Source: Pirellulales bacterium
Lineage (GTDB): Bacteria > Planctomycetota > Planctomycetia > Pirellulales > Thermoguttaceae
Length of the DNA stretch: 64,000 bases
NCBI GenBank assembly: GCA_016931995.1
Contig: JAFGDS010000137.1
Location: forward strand, 1 to 64,000
Direction: 5' to 3'
Below, piece after piece: positions 32,988-41,181 of this stretch. Every line of letters starts with the position of its first letter. The first letter of the stretch is position 1. The position numbers and the translations under genes were made by a program. The notes below the pieces were generated by a model, which had not been told where the DNA came from, searched no databases, and saw only the letters and a program-made list of their open reading frames with translations.

Positions 32988-34592
32988 ATGCGTGCCGGCC
33001 GTGTTGTTCTCGATGGCGCACTGTCTGGAGTGTTTCTCCTCTTGCCGCTTGCGGCCGCCGCGGGTGATTGGCCGCAATGGGGCGGAACGGATTGCCGCAA
33101 CCTCGTCTCCGACGAGCGCGAGCTGCCCGACGCCTTCACGCCCGGCAAGAAGACCCCCAACTCCAGCGGCATCGATCTGGCCACCACCCAGAACGTCCGT
33201 TGGGTCGCGCGGCTGGGCTCCGCGGCCTACGGCAATCCCACGGTGGCCGGCGGCCGCGTGTTCGTCGGCACCGACGATCAACTGCTCACGGGAGACGCGC
33301 GGCTGAAGCGCTCGCGCGGCGGTTTGGTGCAGTGTCTCGACGAAGCAACCGGCAGACTCCTGTGGCGGTTGACCATTCCCGAGCGGACCGATATTCCGCC
33401 CGACGCGCATTTTACCCATCAATTCCTCGGCGTCTGCTCCTCGCCCACGGTGGACGGCGACCGCGCCTACGTCGTTCTCTGCGATGGCCAGATCGCCTGC
33501 CTCGACGTCCGCGGCCAAGCCAACGGCAACGACGGGCCGTTTGTGGATGAAGGCCAATTCATGGTCCCCGCGGGCAATCCGCCGGTCGAGCTGACCGACG
33601 AAGACGCGGACATCATCTGGCTGTTTGACCCGATGAAGGAGGTGGGCGTCGTCGTCCACGACGCGGCCAGTTGCTCCGCGATCGTCCACGGAGACGCGGT
33701 TTACGTCGGCACGTCCAACGGCGTCGAGGTAACGCACAAGCGGGTGGTCGCGCCCGAAGCGCCCAGCCTGATCGTCTTGGACAAGCGAACCGGGCGGCTC
33801 GTGGCCACGGACGGCGAGAAGATCGGCACGCGGCTGTTCCACGCGCAGTGGTCCTCCCCGTCGTTGGGTGAGGTGAACGGCAAGACGCTCCTCTTTTTCG
33901 GCGGGGGCGACGGCGTCGTGTACGCCTTCGAGACGCTCGACAAGGCGGAGGGCGAGCCGGTTTCGCTCAAGAAGGTGTGGTCGTACGACGCGAATCCACC
34001 GGAATACAAGCTGCGCGACGGCAAATCCATCCCGTACTACGACGGCGACAAGCGAAAGCCCAACAGCCCCAACAAGAACGACGGGACGTACGTCGGCCCC
34101 AGCCAGCTCATCGCCACGCCGGTCTTCCACCGCAATCGCGTCTACATCGCCTCCGGCCAGGACCCCGCGCACGGGCGCGGGCGCGGCATGTTGCACTGCA
34201 TCGACGCCACGAAGACCGGCGACGTGACCCAAACCGGTTGCCTGTGGCGCTACGACGGCATCGAGCGGAGCCTATCGACGGTGGCCATCGCCGACGGACT
34301 GCTGTACGTGCCCGATCTATCGGGCAAGCTCCACTGCCTCGACGCCGAGACGGGCGCGCGCCATTACGTCTTCGAGGCCAACAGCGAAACCTGGGGCGGA
34401 CCGCTCGTGGCCGATGGCAAGGTGTACCTCGGCACGCAACGCGCCTTCTTCATCCTGGCGGCCGGCACGACGCCCAACGTCCTCGCCAGGGTCACCCTCG
34501 GCTCGCCCGCCTACAGCACGCCCGTGGCCGCCAACGGTGCCGTCTTCGTCACCTCCCAACGCTATCTCTGGGCCGTCGAAACGAAACCGTAG
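32988..34592 (+). CDS. Exported PQQ-like beta-propeller protein
   Basis: A 534-residue protein with a signal peptide (ALSGVFLLLPLAAAAGDW) and repeated PQQ-like propeller blades: LLWRLTIPERT, AYVVLCDGQIACLDV, VYVGTSNGVE, LYVPDLSGKLHCLDAETG and VYLGTQRAFFILAAG. Such planctomycete proteins usually bind no PQQ; some are quinoprotein dehydrogenase-like, others are scaffolds. No catalytic calcium or heme site is evident. A GGAGG site precedes the start. Function unassigned; envelope location is inferred. Confidence 0.85.
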   Translation: MRAGRVVLDGALSGVFLLLPLAAAAGDWPQWGGTDCRNLVSDERELPDAFTPGKKTPNSSGIDLATTQNVRWVARLGSAAYGNPTVAGGRVFVGTDDQLLTGDARLKRSRGGLVQCLDEATGRLLWRLTIPERTDIPPDAHFTHQFLGVCSSPTVDGDRAYVVLCDGQIACLDVRGQANGNDGPFVDEGQFMVPAGNPPVELTDEDADIIWLFDPMKEVGVVVHDAASCSAIVHGDAVYVGTSNGVEVTHKRVVAPEAPSLIVLDKRTGRLVATDGEKIGTRLFHAQWSSPSLGEVNGKTLLFFGGGDGVVYAFETLDKAEGEPVSLKKVWSYDANPPEYKLRDGKSIPYYDGDKRKPNSPNKNDGTYVGPSQLIATPVFHRNRVYIASGQDPAHGRGRGMLHCIDATKTGDVTQTGCLWRYDGIERSLSTVAIADGLLYVPDLSGKLHCLDAETGARHYVFEANSETWGGPLVADGKVYLGTQRAFFILAAGTTPNVLARVTLGSPAYSTPVAANGAVFVTSQRYLWAVETKP

Positions 34593-34618
34593 ACGGCAAC
34601 AGTTGGTGACCGGTTTCA

Positions 34619-34769
34619 GGGGACTGTCCCGATTTTCGCGGCGGAGAGGATCCTGTTCTTTTTGGAGATGGGTGAATTCGCCGCGAAAATGGGACTGTCC
34701 CCCTCATGTATGCCCTCGTGTGCGCTGAATACTCCGGCGTACTCGAACATTTGCGAAGCCGCACGCGGC
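34619..34769. repeat. GGGGACTGTCCC inverted repeat and a TTGCGAAG palindrome
   Basis: 34619-34643 (GGGGACTGTCCCGATTTTCG onward) and its complement ending at 34702 form 24-bp arms. A second copy of the same family is inside the next gene at 35665-35708. 34751-34769 is a TTGCGAAGCCGC family copy, ending about 16 bp before the start codon of the cyclase gene. Confidence 0.8.
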
Positions 34770-34785
34770 GGCAAGCTGGCGCCCC

Positions 34786-36651
34786 ATGATCGACCCCGCT
34801 CGCCTTCGTGACGCCTGGAATCGGGCGCGGCGCGATCTTCTGGCCCAGCGCGACGCGGACGGCCATTGGATCGGCGAGCTGGCCGCCAGCGCCCTGGCCA
34901 CGGCCACGGCCACCAGCGCCCTGGCCCTCGTCGCGCGCCACGCCCCGGCCGGCGCCGACGACGCGCCGCTCCTCCGCCGCGGACTCGAATGGCTCCTACG
35001 GCACGTCAATCCCGACGGCGGCTGGGGCGACACGGACCGCAGCCTGTCGAATATCGCCACGACCATGCTCGTCCGCGCCGCCTTCACGCTTTGCGGCGCG
35101 GCCGAAGCGCGCGCCGATCTCATGGCGCGCGCCGATCGGTACATCCAGGCGCAAGGGGGCATTCCGGGCCTGCGGCGCCGCTACGGCGCGGACAAGACGT
35201 TCGCCGTGCCGATTCTCGCGCACGCCGCGCTGGCCGGCCGCGTGCCGTGGCGCGAGGTGGACCCGCTGCCGTTCGAGCTGGCGTGCTTCCCGCGGTCGAT
35301 GTTCCGGTTCCTCCGGTTGCCGGTGGTCAGCTACGCCGTGCCCGCCCTGGTGGCCATCGGCCAGGCCCGATTCTTCCACAGCCCGCCAGCCAATCCGATC
35401 GCGCGGCTCGCGCGCCGCATGGCCTTGGAGCGAAGCCTTCGCGTGGTCGAGTCGATGCAGCCGGCCAGCGGCGGGTTTCTCGAAGCCGTGCCGCTGACCA
35501 GTTTTGTCGTGATGAGCCTGGCCGGCACGGGCAGGGCCGACCATGCGATCGCCCAGCGCGGCGCCGCGTTCCTTCGCCAATCGGCCCGCGCGGACGGCGG
35601 CTGGCCCATCGACACGAACCTCGCCACCTGGAACACCACGCTGGCCGTCAACGCCCTCGCGCGCGGGGACTGTCCCGATTTTCGTTCCACGGAAATGGGA
35701 CTGTCCCCCTCCTCGCTCGACGCCGCCCCTTCCCCACTCCCTTGGCTCCTCTCCTGCCAACACCGCCGCCGCCATCCCTTCACCGGCGCGGCCCCGGGCG
35801 GCTGGGGGTGGACCGATCTCGACGGCGCCGTGCCCGACGCCGACGACACCGCCGGGGCCCTGCTGGCAATCGACGCATTGAGGGGCACCATGTCCACGCT
35901 TGCCGTGGACATGCAGACCGAGGTCAATGAGCATGTCCACGGCAAGCGTGGACATGGCGCCCAGGCCTCCGCCGTGCGATCCGGCGTCCGCTGGCTCTTG
36001 GACGTGCAGAACGCCGACGGCGGATGGCCGACGTTCTGCCGAGGCTGGGGGAAGCTCCCGTTCGATCGAAGCGGAACCGACCTGACCGCGCACGCCCTGC
36101 GGGCGCTGGGCGCGCATCGCCGCGCGGCCCCGGCGGCGATCGACCGCGCCGTCGCCCAGGGGTTCGCCTTCCTCGCACGCACGCAGCGGCACGACGGCGC
36201 GTGGACGCCCCTTTGGTTCGGCAATCAACACGATCCCGCCAAGGAGAACCCGATCTACGGGACCGCGCGCGTGCTGGCCGCGTACCGCGCGTTCGGACGG
36301 CTCGACGCCGCGCCCGCGCGACGCGGCCTCGCCTGGCTCTCCGCGCACGCCGGCGCCGACTGCGGCTGGGGCGGAAACTTGAACGACCGCTCCGGGGTCG
36401 AGGAAACCGCCCTGGCCGTGGAGGCCCTGTTGGGGGCGCCCGATGACCCGTTGCTGCAAGTGGCTATCCAGAAAGGACTTGCCTGGCTGGTCGCGGCGGT
36501 CGAATCCGGCCGGCACCGCGAGGCCGCGCCCATCGGATTGTATTTCGCGCGTCTGTGGTATTATGAAAGGACCTATCCGTTGGCACTGACCGTCTCGGCC
36601 CTGGGCCGGGCGGTCGAGGTTTTTTGTCCCACCGACGCCTCCACGCCCTGA
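34786..36651 (+). CDS. Squalene-hopene cyclase-like terpene cyclase with two in-frame repeat insertions
   Basis: A 621-residue class II triterpene cyclase-like protein. The protonating acid motif is present as DADDTA near residue 352, in the same place as DVDDTA of squalene-hopene cyclase. QW-type repeats are seen (NPDGGWGDTDRSLS, RADGGWPIDTN, NADGGWPTFCRGWG, GADCGWGGNLND). Two dispersed repeats interrupt the coding region in frame: 35665-35708 (peptide RGDCPDFRSTEMGLSPSS) and 35889-35956 (peptide TMSTLAVDMQTEVNEHVHGK). The second lies only 12 residues after the DADD motif, so activity is uncertain. The polyprenyl synthase fusion gene follows 11 bp downstream, so both act in isoprenoid lipid synthesis. 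The ATG at 34786 has no strong ribosome binding site. Confidence 0.82.
   Translation: MIDPARLRDAWNRARRDLLAQRDADGHWIGELAASALATATATSALALVARHAPAGADDAPLLRRGLEWLLRHVNPDGGWGDTDRSLSNIATTMLVRAAFTLCGAAEARADLMARADRYIQAQGGIPGLRRRYGADKTFAVPILAHAALAGRVPWREVDPLPFELACFPRSMFRFLRLPVVSYAVPALVAIGQARFFHSPPANPIARLARRMALERSLRVVESMQPASGGFLEAVPLTSFVVMSLAGTGRADHAIAQRGAAFLRQSARADGGWPIDTNLATWNTTLAVNALARGDCPDFRSTEMGLSPSSLDAAPSPLPWLLSCQHRRRHPFTGAAPGGWGWTDLDGAVPDADDTAGALLAIDALRGTMSTLAVDMQTEVNEHVHGKRGHGAQASAVRSGVRWLLDVQNADGGWPTFCRGWGKLPFDRSGTDLTAHALRALGAHRRAAPAAIDRAVAQGFAFLARTQRHDGAWTPLWFGNQHDPAKENPIYGTARVLAAYRAFGRLDAAPARRGLAWLSAHAGADCGWGGNLNDRSGVEETALAVEALLGAPDDPLLQVAIQKGLAWLVAAVESGRHREAAPIGLYFARLWYYERTYPLALTVSALGRAVEVFCPTDASTP
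35665..35708. repeat. GGGGACTGTCCC repeat inside the cyclase gene
   Basis: A 44-bp inverted repeat, arms GGGGACTGTCCCGATTTTCG and its complement, identical in core to the intergenic copy at 34619-34702. It adds about 15 codons in frame without a stop. Confidence 0.8.
35889..35956. repeat. CATGTCCACG palindrome pair inside the cyclase gene
   Basis: 35889-35913 (CATGTCCACGCTTGCCGTGG onward) and 35932-35956 are inverted copies of a 25-bp unit with an 18-bp spacer. The unit resembles the ATGCCCACG...CGTGGGCAT pair at 54411-54434. It adds about 27 codons in frame. Confidence 0.8.
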
Positions 36652-36662
36652 GAGGTCCCGCC

Positions 36663-38486
36663 GTGGCCGCCGCTCCGTTTGACGAGACATCGCCCGATGC
36701 GCCGCGCGAAGATCCCGGCGGACTTGCCGCGCCCGACGACTCCGGCCCGCCGCGCGGTGAACCGGCCGTCGAGGATCTCTCCTTGGCCATCAAGCACGTC
36801 CCGCCCTCGCGCGAGCTCCGCGAGCGGATCCGCGAGTTGGCCGACCGCGCCGCCACCGGACTCGATCCCCGCGACCCCTTGGACAAGACCGCGATTGCGG
36901 CCCACGCCCGGGCGATCCTCGCCGAGCTGCATCAACCGGAGGCCTTCCTGGGCTGGACGATGGTCGCCCTGGCCAGCGCGTTCTGGCGCGACCGCGTCGC
37001 CGCCACGCCCTACGCGCGCCGGTTGCTCCTGTTGCCCCATTGTCTGCGAAACCCCGACCACTGCCCGGCGCGGTTCAACGAACTCGGCCTCGTTTGCCAG
37101 GACTGCGGCGCGTGCCGGTTGAGTTCCCTCCGCCAGCACGCCGAACGGCTGGGCTACAAGGTGCTTATCGCCGAGGGCTCGCCCGTGGTCATGCAACTCA
37201 TCCTCGGCGGGCATGCCGACGCCCTGGTGGGCGTGTCCTGCCTGGACGTGCTCGAAAAATCCCTCGAAAAAATCCTCCTGGCCGGCGTGCCGTGCATGGC
37301 CGTGCCGCTGGTGGTCGATGGATGCCGCAACACCCGGACCGACGAGGACTGGGTCCGCGACATGATCGACACGCCCTACCGGCCCATCGAGCGCCAAACG
37401 CACACGTTCGTCCACCTCCTGCGGTGCGCCAAGCGGCTTTTCCAGCCGGAAGAGATCGAGTGGCTCCTGCCGCGCGGCCGCGGCGGCCCGACGCTGGCGC
37501 AAACCAACGGCGCGGGCCTGGCCGCGATCGATCCCGTGGCCGCCACGGAGGCCATCGCCCGCGACTTCCTGCTCCGCGGCGGCAAGCGCGCCCGCCCGTT
37601 CGTCACGCTGGCCGCTTTCGACGCGCTCTCCGGCGCGGACGCGACCGGCGCCGACGGCGCCCGGCACGTCGCCCGGATCGACGAAGTGGTCAAACGGGTC
37701 GCCGTGGCCATCGAGATTTTCCACAAGGCCTCCCTCGTGCACGACGACATCGAGGACGACGACGCCTTCCGCTACGGCCACGTCACGCTGCACCGCAAGT
37801 ACGGCACGGCCATGGCCATCAACGTGGGCGACTACCTGATCGGGCTGGGCTACCGCGTGGTGGCCCAGCAGCGCGGCCGGCTCGCGGCCGACGTCGTCGC
37901 CGACATTCTGGCCCAACTGGCCGAGGCCCACACGCGATTGAGCGAAGGCCAAGGCGCGGAATTGGCCTGGCGCGACGCGCTGGACAAACGTCTGGCCCCG
38001 CTCGACGCGTTGCGGATCTACGCGCTGAAGACGGCGCCGGCGTTCGAGGCGGCCCTGTTTGCCGGGCTGCGTCTGGCCGGGCCGGTTCACGAGGGCCGCG
38101 ATCTGGTCGCGCGCTTCGCCCGACACCTCGGCGTCGCCTTCCAGATCCTCAACGACCTGGACGATTGGCGCTCCGATTCGCCGAACAAGCGGACCGCGGG
38201 CACGGACGTGCTCGGGGGCCGGCCCACCGTGCTCTGGGCGCTCGCGCTGGACGCGCTGGACGAGACCGACCGCCGCGAACTCGAGGCGCTTCCCGCCCGA
38301 TCCACCGCGCGCGACGCCGCGGTGGCCCGAGCCGACGAACTCTACCGCCGCGCCGGCGTCCACGACCGCGCGGCGGCCCTGGTCGAAAAACACCACGCCC
38401 GCGCCCGCGACGTCGCCGACCAGATCCACCCCGCCCCCCTGCGCCATCTGTTGCACTATCTGGCGGATAGCATTCTGGATCGGTGA
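36663..38486 (+). CDS. DUF116-polyprenyl synthase fusion
   Basis: A 607-residue two-domain protein. Residues about 20-250 match DUF116, a cysteine-rich family (LPHCLRNPDHCPARF, GLVCQDCGACRLSSL, VGVSCLDVLEKSLEKILL, VDGCRNTRTDEDWV) of unknown biochemical role. Residues about 280-600 are a trans-isoprenyl diphosphate synthase with both aspartate-rich motifs, ASLVHDDIEDDDAFRYG and FQILNDLDDW, and the substrate region RGGKRARPFVTL. It should make C15 or C20 diphosphate. The start is taken as a GTG at 36663, 11 bp after the cyclase stop; an ATG at 36624 would overlap the cyclase end. Its place next to a terpene cyclase suggests a dedicated polyprenoid pathway. Confidence 0.87.
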   Translation: MAAAPFDETSPDAPREDPGGLAAPDDSGPPRGEPAVEDLSLAIKHVPPSRELRERIRELADRAATGLDPRDPLDKTAIAAHARAILAELHQPEAFLGWTMVALASAFWRDRVAATPYARRLLLLPHCLRNPDHCPARFNELGLVCQDCGACRLSSLRQHAERLGYKVLIAEGSPVVMQLILGGHADALVGVSCLDVLEKSLEKILLAGVPCMAVPLVVDGCRNTRTDEDWVRDMIDTPYRPIERQTHTFVHLLRCAKRLFQPEEIEWLLPRGRGGPTLAQTNGAGLAAIDPVAATEAIARDFLLRGGKRARPFVTLAAFDALSGADATGADGARHVARIDEVVKRVAVAIEIFHKASLVHDDIEDDDAFRYGHVTLHRKYGTAMAINVGDYLIGLGYRVVAQQRGRLAADVVADILAQLAEAHTRLSEGQGAELAWRDALDKRLAPLDALRIYALKTAPAFEAALFAGLRLAGPVHEGRDLVARFARHLGVAFQILNDLDDWRSDSPNKRTAGTDVLGGRPTVLWALALDALDETDRRELEALPARSTARDAAVARADELYRRAGVHDRAAALVEKHHARARDVADQIHPAPLRHLLHYLADSILDR

Positions 38487-38542
38487 TCCGCGCGTCTTGC
38501 CGTGCACATTGGCGTGCCCGACCCGCGCCGCGTATTCGCCAG

Positions 38543-39148
38543 CTACTCCCCGCCTATCCGCTCCAACTCGCCCACGGCTCGGGCCAATTCTTCGACGAGG
38601 GGGGAGGGATCGAGGGGCGCGAGGGCGTTAACCACGCGGCGGAAGTACCAGAGCATGCCGTCGCGACCGCCGCGGAAGTGGTCCCAGATGGACTCGCCGT
38701 GTTCGCGCCGGGCGCGAAGCAAGCTGCGGACGTTGTCGAGCTTGTCGGCGGCCACGATGAGCCGCGCGGCGCGGGACGCCCGCGGAAGGCGCGCCAAAAA
38801 CGTCTCCTTGCGCTCGCGCCAGGGGGGCTTGGGGCGCTCGTCCGTGTCGGTGCATTCGTCGACCAGAGCGGCCACCTCATCGCCGAAGCGGTGGCGGATG
38901 GTCGCCCGGGCGGCAGGCCCGCCTTGGTCCTCGATCGCGTCGTGCAGAAGCGCGGCAATGGCTTCGTCCTCCGTGGCGGCGTATTCGAGCACCATGCCGG
39001 CGACGCGGAGCAGGTGGGCGACGTACGGCGCGCCGGATACCTTGCGGCGCTGCGGGGCGTGCAGCCGACACGTGAAGGCGAGGGCTTCGGTGAAGCGGGA
39101 GGTGAGTTCCACGGCCCCGCGCCGTTCGGGCCCCGCGGCGTCGCTCAT
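38543..39148 (-). CDS. HD-domain hydrolase (SpoT/MESH1-like)
   Basis: A 201-residue metal-dependent HD phosphohydrolase similar to the hydrolase half of RelA/SpoT proteins. The metal ligands are visible in VSGAPYVAHLLRVAG, LLHDAIEDQGG (HD plus ED) and LIVAADKLDNVRSLL. It has no synthetase domain, so it resembles small alarmone hydrolases or MESH1, but the substrate is not proven. Its start lies 37 bp after the end of the PII-like gene on the same strand, which suggests a joint nitrogen/stress link. Confidence 0.85.
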   Translation of the reverse strand: MSDAAGPERRGAVELTSRFTEALAFTCRLHAPQRRKVSGAPYVAHLLRVAGMVLEYAATEDEAIAALLHDAIEDQGGPAARATIRHRFGDEVAALVDECTDTDERPKPPWRERKETFLARLPRASRAARLIVAADKLDNVRSLLRARREHGESIWDHFRGGRDGMLWYFRRVVNALAPLDPSPLVEELARAVGELERIGGE

Positions 39149-39185
39149 GCTTCTTCTCCTGGTCCGCGTCGGCCGCGCGGGCCGG

Positions 39186-39488
39186 TCACTCGACGCCTTC
39201 GGCCGGAAGGACGAAGATCTTCCCGTCTCCTTGGCGCCCCGTCCGGGCGACCTCGACGATCGTCCGGACGACCTCCTCGACCCGCGGATCGTCCACCCAG
39301 AAGGTCAACTCGATCTTGGGCAGAAACGCCTTGGAGTATTCGCTTCCGCGGTATTCGTCGAGGTAGCTCTTTTGCCGTCCGTAGCCCTTCACCTCGCGGA
39401 CGCCGCACGCCTCCAAGGGCGCGTGCTTCAGGGCATCGAGCACCGCCTCGGCGCGGAACGGCCTGATGATGGCCACGATCTGTTTCAC
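39186..39488 (-). CDS. PII family nitrogen regulatory protein
   Basis: A 100-residue GlnB/GlnK-like signal protein. It starts KQIVAIIRPFRAEAVLDAL, then VKGYGRQKSYLDEYRGSEY, which is the T-loop with the tyrosine at the usual uridylylation position, and ends with the trimer core PRVEEVVRTIVEVARTGRQG DGKIFVLP. The start is a GTG (39486-39488). The T-loop segment AFLPKIELTF is conserved. No ammonium transporter or glutamine synthetase gene is adjacent, so its target is unknown; it is transcribed ahead of the HD hydrolase. Confidence 0.88.
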   Translation of the reverse strand: MKQIVAIIRPFRAEAVLDALKHAPLEACGVREVKGYGRQKSYLDEYRGSEYSKAFLPKIELTFWVDDPRVEEVVRTIVEVARTGRQGDGKIFVLPAEGVE

Positions 39489-39567
39489 GAGCGGACCGCC
39501 TCCCGTCGCGTGCGTAACAACAGAAACTCTATCGTGAACAACCTCCACGGGGAAGCGGGGGTGGCCT

Positions 39568-39590
39568 CGGCTCGGCGGGAGCCTCGCCCT
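39568..39590. repeat. CTCGGCGGGAGCCTCGCCCT repeat
   Basis: Second copy of the family seen at 17478-17499 and 54847-54868, upstream of the PII-like gene. Confidence 0.75.
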
Positions 39591-39702
39591 GGCGAAGGCA
39601 TCGGAGCCCCCCGCCGGCCCGCCCTGGCACCGGGCGGCGAAAGTCGCATAATGACGGGTCCCGCTTGCCCCCGACAGCCGTTCCTTGCTGGACCAACGCG
39701 AC

Positions 39703-39993
39703 ATGCCCAAGAGATCGAACCACCAGGACCGGATCATCCGGAATTACTACAAGAATAAGGACTCGATCATGATTCAGCGGCTGGGCGACCTGGTGAGCGA
39801 CCTGTACCTGGCCGAGGGCAAGGCCCGCGAGAGGATCTGGAGCCGGGCGGCCGCGGCGATGGAGAAGCTAGGCGTGCCGGCCGCGCAAATCCAGCACCTG
39901 GTGGACAGCGACAACCCAACGCTTCTGGCCAATCTCCTCCAACAACTGCTCCAGAAGGGCGCCGCTTCGCCGAACCCCAAGCCCCAAGGATGA
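39703..39993 (+). CDS. Conserved-looking 96-residue protein of unknown function
   Basis: A small, charged, helical protein that starts MPKRSNHQDRIIRNYYKNKD and continues with LGDLVSDLYLAEGKARERIW and LVDSDNPTLLANLLQQLLQK. It has no membrane segment and no motif I know. Its stop codon directly adjoins the thyX start (TGAATGA), so the two are translationally coupled and co-transcribed. Confidence 0.7.
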   Translation: MPKRSNHQDRIIRNYYKNKDSIMIQRLGDLVSDLYLAEGKARERIWSRAAAAMEKLGVPAAQIQHLVDSDNPTLLANLLQQLLQKGAASPNPKPQG

Positions 39994-40908
39994 ATGAAGG
40001 CCGCGCGGATGTCCAGTAATCAGCCCGTTGTCGATCGGTTGCGGTGGCGCAAGTTCCCCGTCCTGGACGACGGCTTTGTCTGCCTGGTGGACGCGATGGG
40101 CGACGACGTGGCGGTGGTCCAGGCCGCGCGGGTGAGCTACGGCGAGGGCACGCGGCACGTTTCGGACGACCGGACACTCATCCGCTACCTGGTTCGCCAC
40201 GGCCACACGACGCCGCTGGAGATGGTCGAGGTGAAGCTGCTCGCGCGCGTGCCGATGGACGCGTGGCGGCAGTGGATCCGGCATCGCACGGCCTCGGTGA
40301 ACGAATACAGCACGCGCTACTCCATCGCGATCGACTCGGCCGTGAAGACCGCGCCGGACCAGTGGCGCCGCCAGGCCACGGCCAACCGCCAGGGCAGCGA
40401 GGGCTTTCTGGACGAGTCGATCGGGGCGGAGCTGAGCCAGTCCGAGGCGGCGCTGTTCGTCGCGACGCGCGAGGTGTACGAGCGCCGCTTGGCCCTGGGC
40501 GTCGCCCGCGAACAGGCCCGAAAGGACCTCTCGCTCTCCACGTACACCGAGGCGTACTGGAAGATCGACCTGCACAACCTGCTTCATTTTTTGCGTCTTC
40601 GGACGGACGCCAGCGCGCAGTGGGAGATCCGCCAATACGCCGAGACGATCGGCCGCGAGATCGTTCGGCCGCTGTTCCCGCTTTGTTGGGAGGCGTTCGA
40701 GGACTTCCGCCGCCAGTCCGTGTCGCTTTCGCGGCTCGACTGCGAGGTGATCCGCCGGTTGGCCGCCGCCGGCAAGATCCCCGCCGCGGAAGAGGATTTT
40801 CTCGCCGCGCAGGACCCATCCTGGACGGAGCGATCCCGTTGCGGGGAGCGCGACGAATGCCGCGCGAAACTCGTCGCCCTGGGCATTGTCCTTGCCGATT
40901 CCAGGTGA
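39994..40908 (+). CDS. thyX: FAD-dependent thymidylate synthase
   Basis: ThyX, 304 residues, makes dTMP from dUMP with methylene-tetrahydrofolate and FAD. The defining motif RHRTASVNEYSTRY is present near residue 95, preceded by RHGHTTPLEMVEVKLLARVP. The later region LSTYTEAYWKIDLHNLLHFL is typical. The C-terminus is longer than in short bacterial forms. The start at 39994 or a second ATG at 40009 are both possible. Presence of ThyX instead of ThyA is common in planctomycetes and anaerobes. Confidence 0.95.
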   Translation: MKAARMSSNQPVVDRLRWRKFPVLDDGFVCLVDAMGDDVAVVQAARVSYGEGTRHVSDDRTLIRYLVRHGHTTPLEMVEVKLLARVPMDAWRQWIRHRTASVNEYSTRYSIAIDSAVKTAPDQWRRQATANRQGSEGFLDESIGAELSQSEAALFVATREVYERRLALGVAREQARKDLSLSTYTEAYWKIDLHNLLHFLRLRTDASAQWEIRQYAETIGREIVRPLFPLCWEAFEDFRRQSVSLSRLDCEVIRRLAAAGKIPAAEEDFLAAQDPSWTERSRCGERDECRAKLVALGIVLADSR

Positions 40909-40961
40909 CTCTACCGTCTACGGTGAGTTTGCCGGGCGCGTTTTGCGGATTTCTCCCGCCG

Positions 40962-40991
40962 CGCCGGTTCCGGTCCGGCGTCTTCCTTTTT
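40962..40991 (+). terminator. Possible rho-independent terminator after thyX
   Basis: GCGCCGG and CCGGCG form a short GC hairpin (40962-40980) followed by TCTTCCTTTTT. The stem is only 6 bp, so the call is tentative. The rest of the gap 40909-41181 holds no gene. Confidence 0.45.
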
Positions 40992-41181
40992 CGGTCGGTG
41001 CGCGGAAGCCGATTGGAATAGAGGCGGCCCATCGAAACCGCGCCAGGCTGGCGAATTGGTCAAAAACCCGCCGGCGCCGCGGACGATGGGAGTGAAGGCA
41101 AACCAGCCAATCAGCGTGGGACCGTACCTGACAGGGAAGTCATCCCCCGTTGACCGTTGAAGACGAAAAGGAGCAAGCCCG

